The notes under the pieces were generated by a model. It ran no database searches. It saw nothing but the letters and a program-made list of their open reading frames with translations, and was not told where the DNA came from. From contig JAGMVK010000001.1 in the NCBI GenBank assembly GCA_020747065.1, positions 744,001 through 808,000 on the forward strand: 64,000 nt of DNA, written 5' to 3'. Shown here piece by piece: positions 14,644 through 26,441 of the stretch. The DNA is from Cadophora sp. MPI-SDFR-AT-0126 (lineage: Eukaryota > Ascomycota > Leotiomycetes > Helotiales > Ploettnerulaceae). Numbering within the stretch: position 1 is the first letter of the stretch; each line of letters starts with the position of its first letter. The position numbers and the translations under genes were made by a program.

Positions 14644-15438
14644 ATGCGGCGGAATCACTTTACCTTGTTCCTCGCGCTTCCCGGCGCGCTGGCGTTTTCC
14701 CTCTCGAACTTTCAAGAAATCACATCAACCGTCATACCATTATCATGCCTCTTGACCTACGATACGCAGATAGGCGACTGCAAGAAGAAGGATTTTAGCG
14801 ATGGGTGCTCGAATGACTGTGTTGAGAATCTGTTGGTCGTCCAAGCAGATGTGCAGGAGGCTTGCTCAACTATTCTGGTAAACCCAAGTACACTACTGGG
14901 CATTGTGAAAAGCGGAGGAATCGTCGCTGCGCTTTGCCCAATACTGAGCTCGACGACAACCAAAATAAGCAGCACATCTGCAATACCGCAAGTCGTCGTC
15001 ACAATACCGACATCGAATCCCGGCGTGGAAGTACCCAAAACGACGTCCACTGTCACAGTACAGCCGACAGCCGGTACAACTGCGCGGCCCTCTCAAACGA
15101 TAATATCATTATCAATCGTGAGCTCAGTGGCATCTTCGACGAGTTCAGATGCGTCCACGACGTCGACAACATCAACAACCGAGGCACCTCAGACGACCGC
15201 GACAGCAGTATCCAGCACAACAACTCCAGAAGCTGTACCTGTTTCTACTACTACCTCCAATAGAGCGGCTGCAGCTGCGAGCTCTAGTTCGGGGTCGAAG
15301 GCGACACCGAAGGCCGATCCTGGCTCAGGAGGAGGAAGTCCTTTCGATATTTCGAGTAGTGGGAGCATGGCTAGATGTGACTCTGTGCTAAGTATCGGAT
15401 TGGTGCTGGTATGGGCAGGATATTTCCTTGGGCGGTAG
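14644..15438 (+). CDS. GPI-anchored-type Ser/Thr-rich cell-wall protein (264 aa)
   Basis: This is an intronless gene of unknown specific function. MRRNHFTLFLALPGALAF is a signal peptide. The mature N-terminus carries a small cysteine module (LSCLLTY, GDCKKKDFSDGCSNDC, QEAC, ALC) of about 90 residues. It is followed by roughly 110 residues dominated by Ser and Thr, a likely O-mannosylated stalk. The C-terminus has small residues (DISSSGSMARC) and then a hydrophobic tail (SVLSIGLVLVWAGYFLGR), consistent with GPI attachment at the serine-glycine cluster. I chose 14644 because the upstream extension to 14614 has no ATG and would bury the signal peptide. The location is inferred to be plasma membrane or cell wall. 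The cysteine module resembles extracellular modules of fungal wall proteins, but I cannot name a family. Confidence 0.75.
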   Translation: MRRNHFTLFLALPGALAFSLSNFQEITSTVIPLSCLLTYDTQIGDCKKKDFSDGCSNDCVENLLVVQADVQEACSTILVNPSTLLGIVKSGGIVAALCPILSSTTTKISSTSAIPQVVVTIPTSNPGVEVPKTTSTVTVQPTAGTTARPSQTIISLSIVSSVASSTSSDASTTSTTSTTEAPQTTATAVSSTTTPEAVPVSTTTSNRAAAAASSSSGSKATPKADPGSGGGSPFDISSSGSMARCDSVLSIGLVLVWAGYFLGR

Positions 15439-16952
15439 CATACAGGTGTCCAGGGGTGGATAGTAAGATTATTTGGGTTCGATGATTACGATAATGTCTA
15501 TACACGTTTAGGCTATTGAAGAGACGGAATTGGAAACAAGGGCAACGCTGTTGAGGCGTTTAGAACTATCCCTAGCTTTGGTCTTGGTCAGGCAAAGCAG
15601 CATGGCGTTAAAGGCTGTGGACAGTGTGCTGTCAGGCATATTTTTCTTGTTAGATACCACGATTAGTTTACAATCAAGCAGCTTTAGTACACAAGCCTTA
15701 TGGCGCAAACAGGTGTTGACATAAGTTCAGAAGCTAGAGCTGTGCTGACGAGTTTTGTCCTAACCTGTTATGGATCGACTACTTATTCAACCCTGTTGAA
15801 GAACTTCCAGCTATCTTTTCCACGAACAAATGCCATTCCTTGCTAGGTACTTGCCTGTGCTTCCTACCTTGCGCTCGAGGAGGTGATTTGTGTGAGTTTG
15901 CATTCTTTAATTTCGAATTAGCCTTCGTCAGGTGCTGGAGAAATGCTTCATTTACCTTAACGGCCCAAGTCAACCATCCATAGCTATCCCGGCTCAAAAC
16001 ATGGCGTAGTCCTCCTCAACTTACTTAAGCATGCATTTCAGTCAATTCAAAATGTCTGGAGTCCCGTTAACCTTTCGAATATGCTTTCTTTGGTAGTCCC
16101 TATCGACATGCAAACGAGTGGGGCATCAGGCTCTGAACTAGTGCTGTTCGGTTAGAGTAAACAAACCTTTTCTCCTCTTGAAATATCGGCAAATCCTTCC
16201 AATCTACAGCAGCTAGCTTATCAAATGACGGAAGTGACCGATGTTCAATTGAAGCGAACTTTCTCTTCCGAATTCGGCTCTAGCTTTTCGACATGGGATG
16301 TTGAGTCAACTTGTGAACAGTTTTCTTCGGAGTCCTATCCATGATTCCCTTGACAAGAGCGCCATTTCTGTCACACAGTAAGCCCACTCGAGTGAACCAC
16401 ATTCTCGCGTCACTCGGTTCGTGATCCAAAGCACTGATAAAGTCATCCCACAGAGCAGAGTGAATCGAGAACGGTCGAGCACTCGACAATCAGCCTTGTC
16501 TTGGTAGGTTTGCAAGCCAACAGATTCACTTGAGTGTCTACAGTGGTAGTGAAATTCGAGTACACTGTATCAAGACCTTGATCTCACCCTTTGTATCTCG
16601 TCCTCTTCTCCTCGACAATCTAAACAACGGCAGACACTTCGAGGCCCGCTTTCATCCTAAGACTTTCTCTCAAGTACACTCATAGTATCTCGAGTGCATA
16701 GTACTTCGCTGACTGTGTTAATTCGACCTGTTCTCCAAGATTGTAACACAATTTGGCATCATTCAGTGTTGTTACCACGACAGAGAGTCATCCGCGCTAC
16801 GATCTACTTCTTTCAAGGAGGTAAGTTCTCAATGGCGACATTAATTTATTTGACTGACACAAGCTTTAGAACTCTCTGTTGCCTCTCGAACTCCTCCTCT
16901 GATACATAAGCCGCACAGCATCCACATATAGGGACCCCTTTCCTCAATCGAA
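15439..16952. other. Spacer and leader of the SANT-like gene
   Basis: This 1.5 kb holds no recognisable gene. The last 400 bases become pyrimidine-rich and contain a likely 5' UTR intron at 16821-16869. A minus-strand frame at 15779-15997 has no domain and an unconvincing start. Confidence 0.45.
16821..16869 (+). other. Possible 5' UTR intron of the SANT-like gene
   Basis: The donor GTAAGT at 16821 is followed by a TGACTGAC branch-like site and AG acceptors at 16863 and 16869, giving a 43 or 49 bp intron ending about 85 bp before the start codon. Size and signals match the coding introns nearby. Confidence 0.4.
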
Positions 16953-19181
16953 ATGGGGGCGCCACTCTGGACTCAAGAGGAGAAAGATTGCTTCGTCAAT
17001 TTCATCATCCCCAAGTCCCAATTTTCGAGTGGTCAATACGATTCAACAACAGGTTTGACTTGGAAAGAACTTGCTCCTCTCATGGAGGCAGAGATGACCA
17101 GACGTGGTGGATACCCTGAGCTGCGAATCTACACCGAGAATGCTTTGTCTCAACTTTACTACAATCGCTTCAGTGCCCGAGCTGTGAGTAGAGGGCAAAG
17201 TGATATGGCTCTTATGAGAGCTTCCCCACGACCATCTCAGCCGCTCTCGAGATCTTCTATGGCCTCTGGCTCCCGAGATATTCGAGCGCCTCCAGCAGTA
17301 CACAAACTTACCCATGCAGAAGCCGCGGCTGCAAACTTCCAGGCTTATGATATGGGACGTGAGCGTAGACATGAAGGACATTATATCAGTCGCTTCACGC
17401 AGACTGATCCACGAGCATTTCTTGGTTTGGGTCCAGAAGAAACATTGAGCGTCCATGCTGATCCTATCGGTCATTATATTCATGAACTCACGAGTAGGGG
17501 TTTTGGTAACCGATCTGGTCAAGATCGTGAAGAGGTCTACCGACCTGCGCATGAAATCAGACCTGATCAGAGACTGATTGAGGGGCTTGGAGGTAGAAAA
17601 AGAGGGTTCCAGGACTGCGAAGGGGATGAGTCCGGGGAGTTTATGGAGAATTCGGCTTCTCATCGCCAGGCCGATACGGAGTGGACTCGTCGCAACTATA
17701 CTTCCTCATCAAAGCGCCGGAACACACTACCCTCCAATACTTTTACCTATGGAGACGACGAGCTGTCCGATCTTCGAGATTCTGTTCCTGTCACAAGATC
17801 TTCTTTCAATATGAAGATGCAGCGTAAGCATCAGAAGACCAAGTCAGACTTCACTCTCGACGATCTCGACTCACTGGACGAGTCTGACGAAGACATGGTC
17901 TCTCTTCTCCATGGCCCCAAGTCGGCTCGTCCAAACAAAGCCGTCGACAATGACGGAGATGGGTATTCGAAGGTCCAGTCAAGATGGAAAGATCTCGAGA
18001 ACAATGGCCAGAGAAAGAGACAGAAGTTCGATGCGAATGAGGTCAAGCAGCCAGTGAATCGATTTGGGCTTGATGCGCTGGATGATGACTCCAGTGATGA
18101 GGATCTTGAGTTTTACGGCAAAGGGCCATTGCATCCTCGTCAGGAGACAGATGGTTACTCGGTTGGCGATGATACTCGTCCTATTGATAATAATGCCCTA
18201 AGAAAGACTACTGGTATGATCGTCGATGGCATCTATCGCCCTTCTCAATCTCACGGTTTCGGTATCACAGCTCTAGATTCCAGCCATTACTCACCTACTG
18301 CGAAATCCTCTTCTGCGGCCAAGAAAGCTTCTGGAGACACCTCCGCCAAATCCAAAGCTCCTCGCGGCTCGATCACCACAGGTACAAGGAAGGAAGAGCA
18401 GAAGGCAGCTAATCCATCACCTATCAAAGCATCTGCTGTCAAGAAATTTAAGAAGGTCCCCAGCAAGATGAAGAACAAACTGCCACAGGCAACCTCAAAG
18501 CACCCTATTGAGTATACGAATCGTCAGGTTCCATTCTTTGAGTCTGTCAACTTGCCCAAGATCCCGAAGAGAAGTGCAGTTTCTAAGGCTGCTATTGAAG
18601 AGGAATCGGGAAGAGACCAGGGTGGAAGTTTTGGGCGTCAGAATGTTGGGGATGGGGATGTGAAAGGATATGGAGGCGGAAGTTATGCAGTTGGAGGTCC
18701 GGTCAACCTCCCTGGCCGTCATTTTGAGAACGGCCCTGCTGGTGGTGATCGAGAAGTTACAAAGGTCTTCAGCAGCAATGCCTACAAAGCCAAAGTTAAT
18801 GCCGATGATGCCAAGCGCAACCCAGAAACGAACAAAGATAGCATCAAGTCTCAGTCCGCCATCAAGACTCTATCTGCAGTCATAGCGGACGCTGCATCAT
18901 TTACACCGTCGGCAGCTCGAGCCCCAGCAACCAAGAAATCCTCTGTACCCAAATTCGACGGTTGCATGACGGAGAAATTCGCAACCCTAGAATCCATCGT
19001 TGCACGAGCTACTACAGAGACGAAACCAGAGGATGCTGCGCCTTGGGCTAAGGCTATTGCTGCTCAGCGTGGATTTCGGGAGTCTGTTTCCCCTGTCGAG
19101 GATGGTGCTGGTGGGAAGGATTCTGGTGTTGGGGGTCATGGGAAGGAGACGGAGAAGACGGGTTCCCTTAACAAGGAGTGA
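16953..19181 (+). CDS. SANT/Myb-like, mostly disordered nuclear protein (742 aa)
   Basis: This is an intronless gene of unknown function. The first 80 residues (APLWTQEEKDCFVNFIIP, then GLTWKELAPLMEAEM and ENALSQLYYNRFSAR) have the tryptophan spacing and helices of a SANT/Myb-like domain, suggesting chromatin or DNA association. The remaining 650 residues are low-complexity and charged. They contain repeated acidic clusters (LDDLDSLDESDEDM; LDALDDDSSDEDLEFYGKG) and several basic patches (KKFKKVPSKMKNKLP) that could act in nuclear import. The two LD-SDED blocks, at about residues 305-315 and 371-385, look like short interaction motifs or casein-kinase-2 sites. There is no enzymatic domain. The start has an upstream leader with a likely intron and a downstream W-x-x-EE context, so I am confident in it. 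The nuclear role is inference. Confidence 0.8.
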   Translation: MGAPLWTQEEKDCFVNFIIPKSQFSSGQYDSTTGLTWKELAPLMEAEMTRRGGYPELRIYTENALSQLYYNRFSARAVSRGQSDMALMRASPRPSQPLSRSSMASGSRDIRAPPAVHKLTHAEAAAANFQAYDMGRERRHEGHYISRFTQTDPRAFLGLGPEETLSVHADPIGHYIHELTSRGFGNRSGQDREEVYRPAHEIRPDQRLIEGLGGRKRGFQDCEGDESGEFMENSASHRQADTEWTRRNYTSSSKRRNTLPSNTFTYGDDELSDLRDSVPVTRSSFNMKMQRKHQKTKSDFTLDDLDSLDESDEDMVSLLHGPKSARPNKAVDNDGDGYSKVQSRWKDLENNGQRKRQKFDANEVKQPVNRFGLDALDDDSSDEDLEFYGKGPLHPRQETDGYSVGDDTRPIDNNALRKTTGMIVDGIYRPSQSHGFGITALDSSHYSPTAKSSSAAKKASGDTSAKSKAPRGSITTGTRKEEQKAANPSPIKASAVKKFKKVPSKMKNKLPQATSKHPIEYTNRQVPFFESVNLPKIPKRSAVSKAAIEEESGRDQGGSFGRQNVGDGDVKGYGGGSYAVGGPVNLPGRHFENGPAGGDREVTKVFSSNAYKAKVNADDAKRNPETNKDSIKSQSAIKTLSAVIADAASFTPSAARAPATKKSSVPKFDGCMTEKFATLESIVARATTETKPEDAAPWAKAIAAQRGFRESVSPVEDGAGGKDSGVGGHGKETEKTGSLNKE

Positions 19182-21576
19182 AGGTGGGTTCTTGAAGTAT
19201 TGTTTGGTTGGAGAGAGTAAGCGGCAGCGGAATCGTGAAGTGTCGTAGCATACTTTTTGATACTTGGAAAAAGCAGTAATGGATGGGTGGATTTTCGACT
19301 CTTTTTTGGGGAAGGGAGACGCATAAAAGCAGTGCAGCATGCACCTTGTTGGTGATATGGTAGATAAAACATAAATACTTTGGACCAGTACGCCTTTTTG
19401 CTGTTAGCCGTGAGGTGGCGTGGTGGGTGGACTTTGATCTGTCCGATTCTTGCCTTTTGCTGTGGACGTATTGTGGCCCACCGTCTAAGAAAAGGGTGAT
19501 TCTTTGAAATTGAAATAGTATACTGTATCTGGATAAGTCAAAACAGGAAAGCGGTTCGGAGCGTCCTTTGTGATGATCCTCAAAATACCACAATGGGGCC
19601 CAATATAGGCTCTATAAGTTTTCTTTGACACCGCTACTTCCTCTGTGTTTCTCGTTGATTCAAGAGCAACCTTTGTAGATTGAATCACATAACTCTAGGA
19701 AATGATATCCACCATATGGCGTTATTGATTCTTACCTAAATCCTTCAGCTTCCGCTTTATCATCCTGAACCTCCAAAAACCAAAGTACCAACACAAACCG
19801 CACACTAAGGCTTGAACATCATCAAAAGAAATGGGCTCCGAAACTTCGCCACTCCGCTTATTCTTCAGCCATCCCTAGGTATGCTGTCGCTCTGCACAGG
19901 ACCCTGCTCACGAGCGTGTATGTATCACATGCCATTTCCTAGCCCAAAACCACACAAGAAAGGCGATTAATGAAGAATAGGATGAGAATAGCTGGTTCAG
20001 ACAGTTTGAGGATGATAAGTACTGTAGATACTGCCAGCATGAACAGTGTAAGAAGGGTGGGAATGATCCGAAGAAGCCATAGGTGTCAGGAGAATGGCGC
20101 TAACTGAGTACTATACATAAAATCGTCTAGGAGAGGGGGAAATAAAGCATGGCTTAGGTATTGGTTTGAATCGTTGTGAATCAGGGGTCTGTCAAAAAGA
20201 TCGCTTGTGATTGTGATTCTGGCTGCGATTTTGGTGGCTGCTCTGACTGTCCTAGACAGTTCGGAACTATTTAAGAAAATCTATTGCCGCCCATAAGGCT
20301 CCGTCTTCTCTGTACAACAGAGCCAGCTACACTCGAGCAACAGTGGAAAAGACACACCAAGCCTGTTTTATCATCGCCAATATGCAAATCCAACCTCTCG
20401 ACGGAACAATGGGATGCTTTACTTCAAAACAGGCGAACAAGCCGTGGCGATGTTTAAAAGTTACGATTCAAGAGTTTTCCGAGACCATATAATGAGCAGA
20501 CCATGCTGGATATAACCTGATTGGGGATGGTATCTCACAGTTATGCAGAACGCACATGGACGCCTCAAAACCACCTCCGGAGTCATTGCGAGCTGTCGGT
20601 CGTGCCAGCACCGGAGGTGCAAAAATTGCACATGATGGTGGGCCCTTCGACCGAACCTATGGTGTCTTGGAAACGGAGACACCTGGGAACCGTTTCGGGA
20701 CATAAGCCATCAACTTTGATACATACGGGAGAAGGAGTGGCGATGCTGGAGGAAATGATGTTTTGATAGACCTGCGAGAATTTAAAGCAATTTTTTTTTT
20801 TGGAAGACTAAGTGGCATAGCTAGCAAGACTTCTTTGCCAGAAAATGCCTTCTCAGGATACTACTCTGTAGTTAGTCTTCCAGCAATGATCTTCTGACCT
20901 GCCTATCCCGTTTTCAGAGAAAGAAAGCCTTCTATTGCGAGTTAAGAATTGTGCTGAATGGATCCAGACTCTTGTGAATGGTCCTGCTAATAATTGGGAT
21001 GGAGCGCATCTGATTACGCAAAGTCCTTTCTGCTAGGTTTCTAAGCACATCTTCGCCCGTGAGGAAGGATTCGTTCCTCAACTTTACGAACTTCCAAGAA
21101 ATTCAACCAGAGATATCAAAACACTCTAAATTCACAGATCAACAAGCCTCGCAGAAAACATCATGTGGTGCACCAAAACGAGCAGGCGAAGGAACAACAG
21201 ACTTGGGAAGTCGCCAAGCGACAAGACATAATGGCAAACACCAGTGGACGAGTTGACTAGAACTTCTTAGCTGAGCCTCGCTGATGTACTCGCACAGCCT
21301 TTGTGGAAACAAACTTCTCCAGAACTCGGGAGGTCAATGCCTTTGTTGCAAACATGAAGGATGCAAGACATTTAAGAAGAATCGATCCCGCTCATCCGCA
21401 GGCGGGGGTCTTGCCTGTATGCCTTGATTTTTGATGGGCACAACTGTAGTGGATTTAGTAGGCAATGAAACTTGGCAGCTCGCTGGCCATCAAACTTGTG
21501 AAATGGAAACTTCTCAATTGACCACTATTCTACAATCTACCTTCCCACTCTCTCCCAAATATGAATATCACATCCT
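19182..21576. other. Convergent spacer, no gene seen
   Basis: This 2.4 kb lies between the 3' ends of the SANT-like gene and COX4. Frames up to 141 codons exist on the minus strand near 19.2-19.6 kb but show no domain or splice continuation. An 11-base T run lies near 20791. Nothing else is supported. Confidence 0.5.
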
Positions 21577-22419
21577 CTATCTGTACTCGGGGCGAACGAA
21601 ATCGGCAAAGGTCTTTGGCTCCTCGTATGCGTGACCGTGGTCTCCGTGTCCGTGAGCATCGTGGGCGTGGGGATCTTCTTGTGGGCCGACATAGTCCATC
21701 TTCAGGACATTACCGCATTCCGGGCATCTCTCGACAGGGCGCTCTCGGGACATCTGTATCGGAACCATCAGCTTCTGCATCCAAGCAACGCGTCCCAGAG
21801 GAACCTACCGTGAGCCAGATAACGTTGTGGGAGTCAGCGGGGAAACCAGTACACCCAGCATATTGCTCATCACCAAAAGACTTGACGACAATTGGGTTAT
21901 CGAGCGTGCCTGCAATGACCCATCAGCAATTGACCTTCCTAGCCCTCCTTCTTTCCCTATCCAATTGTGGGCTGATTTCGAGCATACCTAGGCGGGAAGC
22001 ATCTAATGGCTTCATGTCGAAGATATCAACGCCCTGCATCTTTCCCAAGATTTCCAATCGGTCCAACCCAGTGGCCTGTTCGAGGTCGGTGGGAACGGTT
22101 CCTGGCGCGGCACCAGGGCCGATGAGGTCTTCCTCGCTCTTGATATCTGTTCATGTCCATCAGCGATCTTTTCTTCATAGGAAGCTTCCTCGGAGCTGCA
22201 GATCCGTATCATACCCTGGAATTTCTTGATCTTGCTGTCGTTGGATCCGCTGGCGGGTGTAGGTGCTGCTTCTCCTGTAACAGCCGGTTAGGACAGTCCG
22301 CGAGATTGGGGATCGATGGGAGCCGTACTGCGCACAATGGAGCTCGTGAAGCTGCGCTTGATCATGGGGCTGACTGCCGCTCTACGGGCGGCAGCGAATG
22401 CAGGGCGTGAGAGAAACAT
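21577..22419 (-). CDS. COX4: Cytochrome c oxidase subunit IV (Vb-type zinc subunit)
   Basis: Nuclear-encoded zinc-binding subunit of respiratory complex IV, on the matrix face of the inner membrane. Exons complement(22329-22419), (22215-22274), (21988-22146), (21809-21909) and (21577-21753) join without a phase error to 195 aa, the family length. The start MFLSRPAFAAARRAAVSP is a typical cleavable mitochondrial presequence. The core reads EEDLIGPGAAPGTVPTDLEQ, then ATGLDRLEILGKMQGVDIFD and LDNPIVVKSFGDEQYAGCTG. The zinc site combines CTGFPADSH with RPVERCPECG. The C-terminus is His-rich (DPHAHDAHGHGDHGHAYEEP), as in several filamentous fungi. All four introns are 53-78 bp with GTRNGN donors. 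The gene is divergent from the gamma-glutamyltransferase, with a CACGTG box 97 bp upstream of its start. Confidence 0.95.
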
Positions 22420-23599
22420 GGCGGCTTCAATTGAGTTGTTCTTCGATTGGAAACATCGTAAGATCGTGAGGTTGAAGAATCCCAATCCCAAGCTAGCCGA
22501 GCTCCACTAATCAAACACGTGACTATCGGCTCATTTTGGAGAACCCGACGACTTGTGGACGCTTTAACTTCAAACAGATCTGGGTTCTTTGTATTATTAT
22601 TTTTTTTTGTCCGTCGTGTACGGAGTACTCAGGAGACTAGCTCTTAACCTGATCCCTGGACTATTTCATCCCTCACGACCAGGAAGAACCGAGCCAACTT
22701 CCGTTACTTCCATGAAATCTTTTCATGCTCAACAACAGTAGAAGGGGGCCGACAACATTGGCAAGAATACCAAGGCTTTACGAACTCTTGTGTATGCATG
22801 AAGGTCTTTCCTTCCTCAACCACCTTCTAGGATTCATGATTTTTTGATTGCAAAAGGAGCCTAGAGCTGCCTGCTTCTCCTCTTCAGCGCTGCCTTACAT
22901 CCCTTTTATCGGAGGGCGATTATCCAGTGAACATTTATCATGCTCTAAATAAGTACGGAGAGTAGAAGAGCCAGAAGTCGTCTAGCTCATTAGATACTTG
23001 CTGTTTCCCGAAAGCTTGACAAAGGATGCTATATTCGTTCTTCTCCTGGGAGTTTCGATAAAACCAAAGTCTTCTCGCTAGTTGATCGAATGCGACTGGA
23101 TACAGCTTGATTATGCTACCGCTTCCTTAATGATTATCATAATCCAATTTACTCTTGATTGACTGTCAGCGCGTCCTCACCAGTGTGGAAGTGAAAAACT
23201 TCTCGGAGCAAAATAATGAAACCAAGCAGCCAATTTCTTCGCATAGAACCAACGTGACCCTGCTCGATGACTTTCACAGGTGGTGTAACTAAGGTAGTGC
23301 AAAGAAAGTCCCTTTCAACACGTATCTATGAAGTCACTCGACTTATGCTAACACGTCCCCAGGCGTGGTGAGACCAATCAGAATCATGATGGCTCTCGGC
23401 TCGGCCCTGCAATTCAAAAGTGGAGTGGGCTCCCTTCAACAACTAGCAATGTCCTCGCCCATTTTTGATACATTGAACTCCGCTCTGGAAAGCATTTTCT
23501 ACCATCAGCAAAATCTATACAAGAAGTCGGGGACCCGAAATCAGACCTGACTTCAATTCCAATTCCCACTACCATACTTGAGAGTTTTAAATGTGCACA
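22420..23599. promoter_or_regulatory. Divergent promoter region, COX4 / gamma-glutamyltransferase
   Basis: These 1.18 kb separate two head-to-head genes and must hold both promoters. An E-box lies at 22516-22521 and a T-rich run near 22600. No gene is visible; a 61-codon frame at 23365-23550 is not credible. Confidence 0.5.
22515..22522 (-). promoter_or_regulatory. CACGTG box (RTCACRTG type) upstream of COX4
   Basis: On the COX4 strand the site reads GTCACGTG, a full match to the yeast CDEI/Cbf1 consensus RTCACRTG, about 97 bp before the COX4 start codon. Cbf1 regulating respiratory genes is known in yeast; the role here is inferred. Confidence 0.35.
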
Positions 23600-25607
23600 A
23601 TGGCCTCGCAATCAGACTTCATACCGTTCTCGAGCAGAAGGAGCGTCGTCCACTCTACGAACGGAATGGTCGCGTGTACACAACCTCTTGCAGCCTCTTG
23701 TGGATTGAAAATCTTAGCGTCGGGAGGCAATGCTGCTGTAAGCTCTTTATCGATCTCTATTCACCAATGCTGATATGACAAGGATGCTGCTGTGGCTGTA
23801 GGTTCGTACAAGCAAGCGAAACACATACTTGCATATTCATAACTGATAAATCTAGCGGCCGGGATGAATATGACAGAGCCTTGCAGTACCGGCATTGGGG
23901 GCGATATGTTCTGTTTGTATTATGACGCCAACACCAAAAATGTGTCTGCTTTGAATGGATCAGGTCGATCTGGAAACAAGTGCACGCTTGAGACAATACG
24001 AAAAGACCTGAATCTTCAAGATGGTGAGAGCGGTGAGATACCAATGACGAGTGTCCACTCTGTCACTGTCCCAGGTGCACCCGCAGGTTGGTGAGTACAT
24101 GCATTCTTGACTTCCTTTGTGGTTCTCTTGCCGTTTCCTCAATCAGAGATACTTCCTTGACATAATTTCACTTCGCTCGATATCCATACTAATACGCTGA
24201 ACAGGGCTGACACAGTTGACATATTTGGATCCGGAAACCTATCACTGGAAGAAATATTAGCTCCAGCCGTTGAACTCGGAGAATTGGGCTTTCCAGTATC
24301 CGAGCTCACCGCTGCTTTTGTAAGTCTCAAGCTGACCCTGTGACTTTAAATAGCCTAACAATTAGTACTAGTGGGCTTCAGGTGAGAATAAGCTGAGAAA
24401 AGCTTCTCCCAATTTCGCAGAGATGCTCAAGAAAGATTCTTCTGCTGGCGATGGGTACCGTGCTCCAAAAGCCGGTGAGCTATTCAAGAACCCAAACCTT
24501 GCCAGAACTTTTCGGACACTCGGCAAAGAAGGCAAGAAGGGTTTTTATACTGGGAGGATTGCAAACGAATTGGTGAAAGTGGTTCAAGATCTCGGCGGCC
24601 ATCTTGAGCTAGAGGATCTAGCCCATCATATGGAACTGGGTACGGAACGAGTCGACCCTATATCCTTAACATTCAACGATGAAGTCGAAGTATGGGAGCA
24701 TCCCCCAAACGGACAAGGAATCGTTGCCCTGATGGCCCTTGGAATCTTAGAAGAACTCGAGAGTGAAGGGAAAATTCCGAAATTCGCAGACATGAAGCAT
24801 AACTCGACGGAATATTTGCATGCCTTGGTTGAAGCACTTCAGATCTCGTTCGCGGACGCTACATGGTGGGTGACCGACCCTAACGAAGTTGACGTTCCAA
24901 CCAAGCAACTCATCTCCCGTAAATATCTTGCCGAGCGAGCAAAACTTTTTAACCCGAAGAAAGCCTCGAATATTCAGCATCGTGGCAGTCCTGCTCATAA
25001 TCACTCAGATACTGTATACTTCGCGGTCAGCGATCGCGATGGTAACGCGGTATCATTTATCAACTCGAATTATGGAGGCTTCGGCATGGCAGCCATCCCA
25101 CACGAAACCGGTTTCACCCTGCAGAACAGAGGAGCAAATTTCAGTCTGGAAAAAAACCATCCTAATGTGCTTGCGCCAGGGAAGCGTCCTTACCACACCA
25201 TCATTCCTGCTTTAGTGACAAATAAGAATGACGGTAGTCTACATTCTGTATACGGAGTAATGGGTGGATTCATGCAGCCTCAAGGCCATGTTCAGGTGCT
25301 GTTGAACCAGTTGGCTTTCAAACACAGCCCGCAAACAGCTCTCGATGCACCGAGATTTTGTATAGGTGCTGGGATGCCTGATGCTGGTGAGGTTACGGGT
25401 CAGGTTGTCTACCTCGAAGATGGGATCGACCAGAAAGTCGTCGGCGAGCTGAAAAATATGGGCCATAATGTAGAATTGGTCAAGGGTATGAGGAGAAGTT
25501 TGTTTGGACGTGGCCAGATCATTCGATCGTCAGTGGAGGAAGGACAGGTGATCTACTCGGCAGGAAGTGATCTGAGGGGAGATGGTGGCGCTTTTCCCGC
25601 ATGGTGA
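23600..25607 (+). CDS. Gamma-glutamyltransferase / glutathione hydrolase family
   Basis: Ntn-hydrolase that cleaves or transfers the gamma-glutamyl group of glutathione-like substrates. Exons 23600-23737, 23783-23801, 23856-24090, 24205-24319 and 24372-25607 give 580 aa. There is no signal peptide or membrane anchor, unlike secreted or vacuolar Ggt/Ecm38, so this is the soluble YwrD-like branch. The large-subunit signature ASGGNAADAAVAV is followed by [13 protein letters not shown]. The processing site is HNHSDTVYF, with Thr383 as the predicted catalytic N-terminal nucleophile, leaving a small subunit of 198 aa. [13 protein letters not shown] and later [16 protein letters not shown] are typical of the small subunit. 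Exon 2 is only 19 nt. The start at 23600 (CACAATGGCC context) is preferred to the in-frame ATG at 23591. The substrate is not predictable from sequence. Confidence 0.9.
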
Positions 25608-26441
25608 TCTTCACATCTTTCGTAAGCATCGTGAGTATCTGAAAACAGGAGTGGGTAATGGCTTGAGTTTGGCAAGACCATCTTCCATGTAATTTCGGTA
25701 TAGGCCTTCACCATAACCACAAAATAACCACAAAGATCGATTGGAAACTGGTCGAGCAAGGCAAGACTTTAGTAAACAGACCTTTAAGAAATATTATTAC
25801 CGTGACCAATAGCACCTCTGCAGGCCTTTATGAGCATAATTGTTGGTATTTCCATCGTAGCCAGACAGTTGAGTTTGAACCCCTTTTCCCTCTCGCTTAT
25901 CATCATTTTCCAAACATTGACTTCTCTTCAAACATGTAACCGAATACAAAGTTACGGAGCCGAACTTGTCCCCAAATTAATTCTAAATCGGTCAATCTGT
26001 ACGAATTCCCATAGACCACTTCTCCTTTAGATATTGCTTTACAATTTTTTCATTATCGCTTCCTCCATGATGGATCTTTTCAAATTTTCAGCTTATCATC
26101 TTCGTCCCTTGCCATCCGCCTGTATTGCACCAATTCAGCAAGAAAACTCAACAGCCTACCTGTATCACTAATGCACGCCACTGAAAGCCACTGTGACTCA
26201 ATTATGACGCCTCAACTTGTATTTAGATGGGATTTTAAATAGACAGATGAGTCGTCTCGCCGGTCACGTGGCATGGCGGGGTAAACTGCAATTTCGACTC
26301 ATGCTGAGTCGAGTTGGCCGTTGAAAATAAATCCGAGGTCCTCTTGGTCTACAGACGGCATTCAACAAACCGTCCTTCCCTGAGTACCTGCCATTTCGCA
26401 TACGTTCTTTTTTTGCTGCAGGATACTCTATACTCTTCGAA
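25608..26441. promoter_or_regulatory. RIA1 upstream region
   Basis: These 834 bp hold the 3' flank of the gamma-glutamyltransferase and the promoter of the GTPase gene, with a GTCACGTG site at 26263-26270. No gene is seen. Confidence 0.45.
26263..26270 (+). promoter_or_regulatory. CACGTG box (RTCACRTG type) upstream of RIA1
   Basis: GTCACGTG, a complete CDEI/Cbf1-type site, lies 172 bp before the RIA1 start codon. It is the same octamer as the one upstream of COX4. Its function is inferred. Confidence 0.3.

Noticed and set aside
21561..22229. 222-codon plus-strand frame
   Set aside because: Antisense to the COX4 exons, which splice perfectly on the minus strand.
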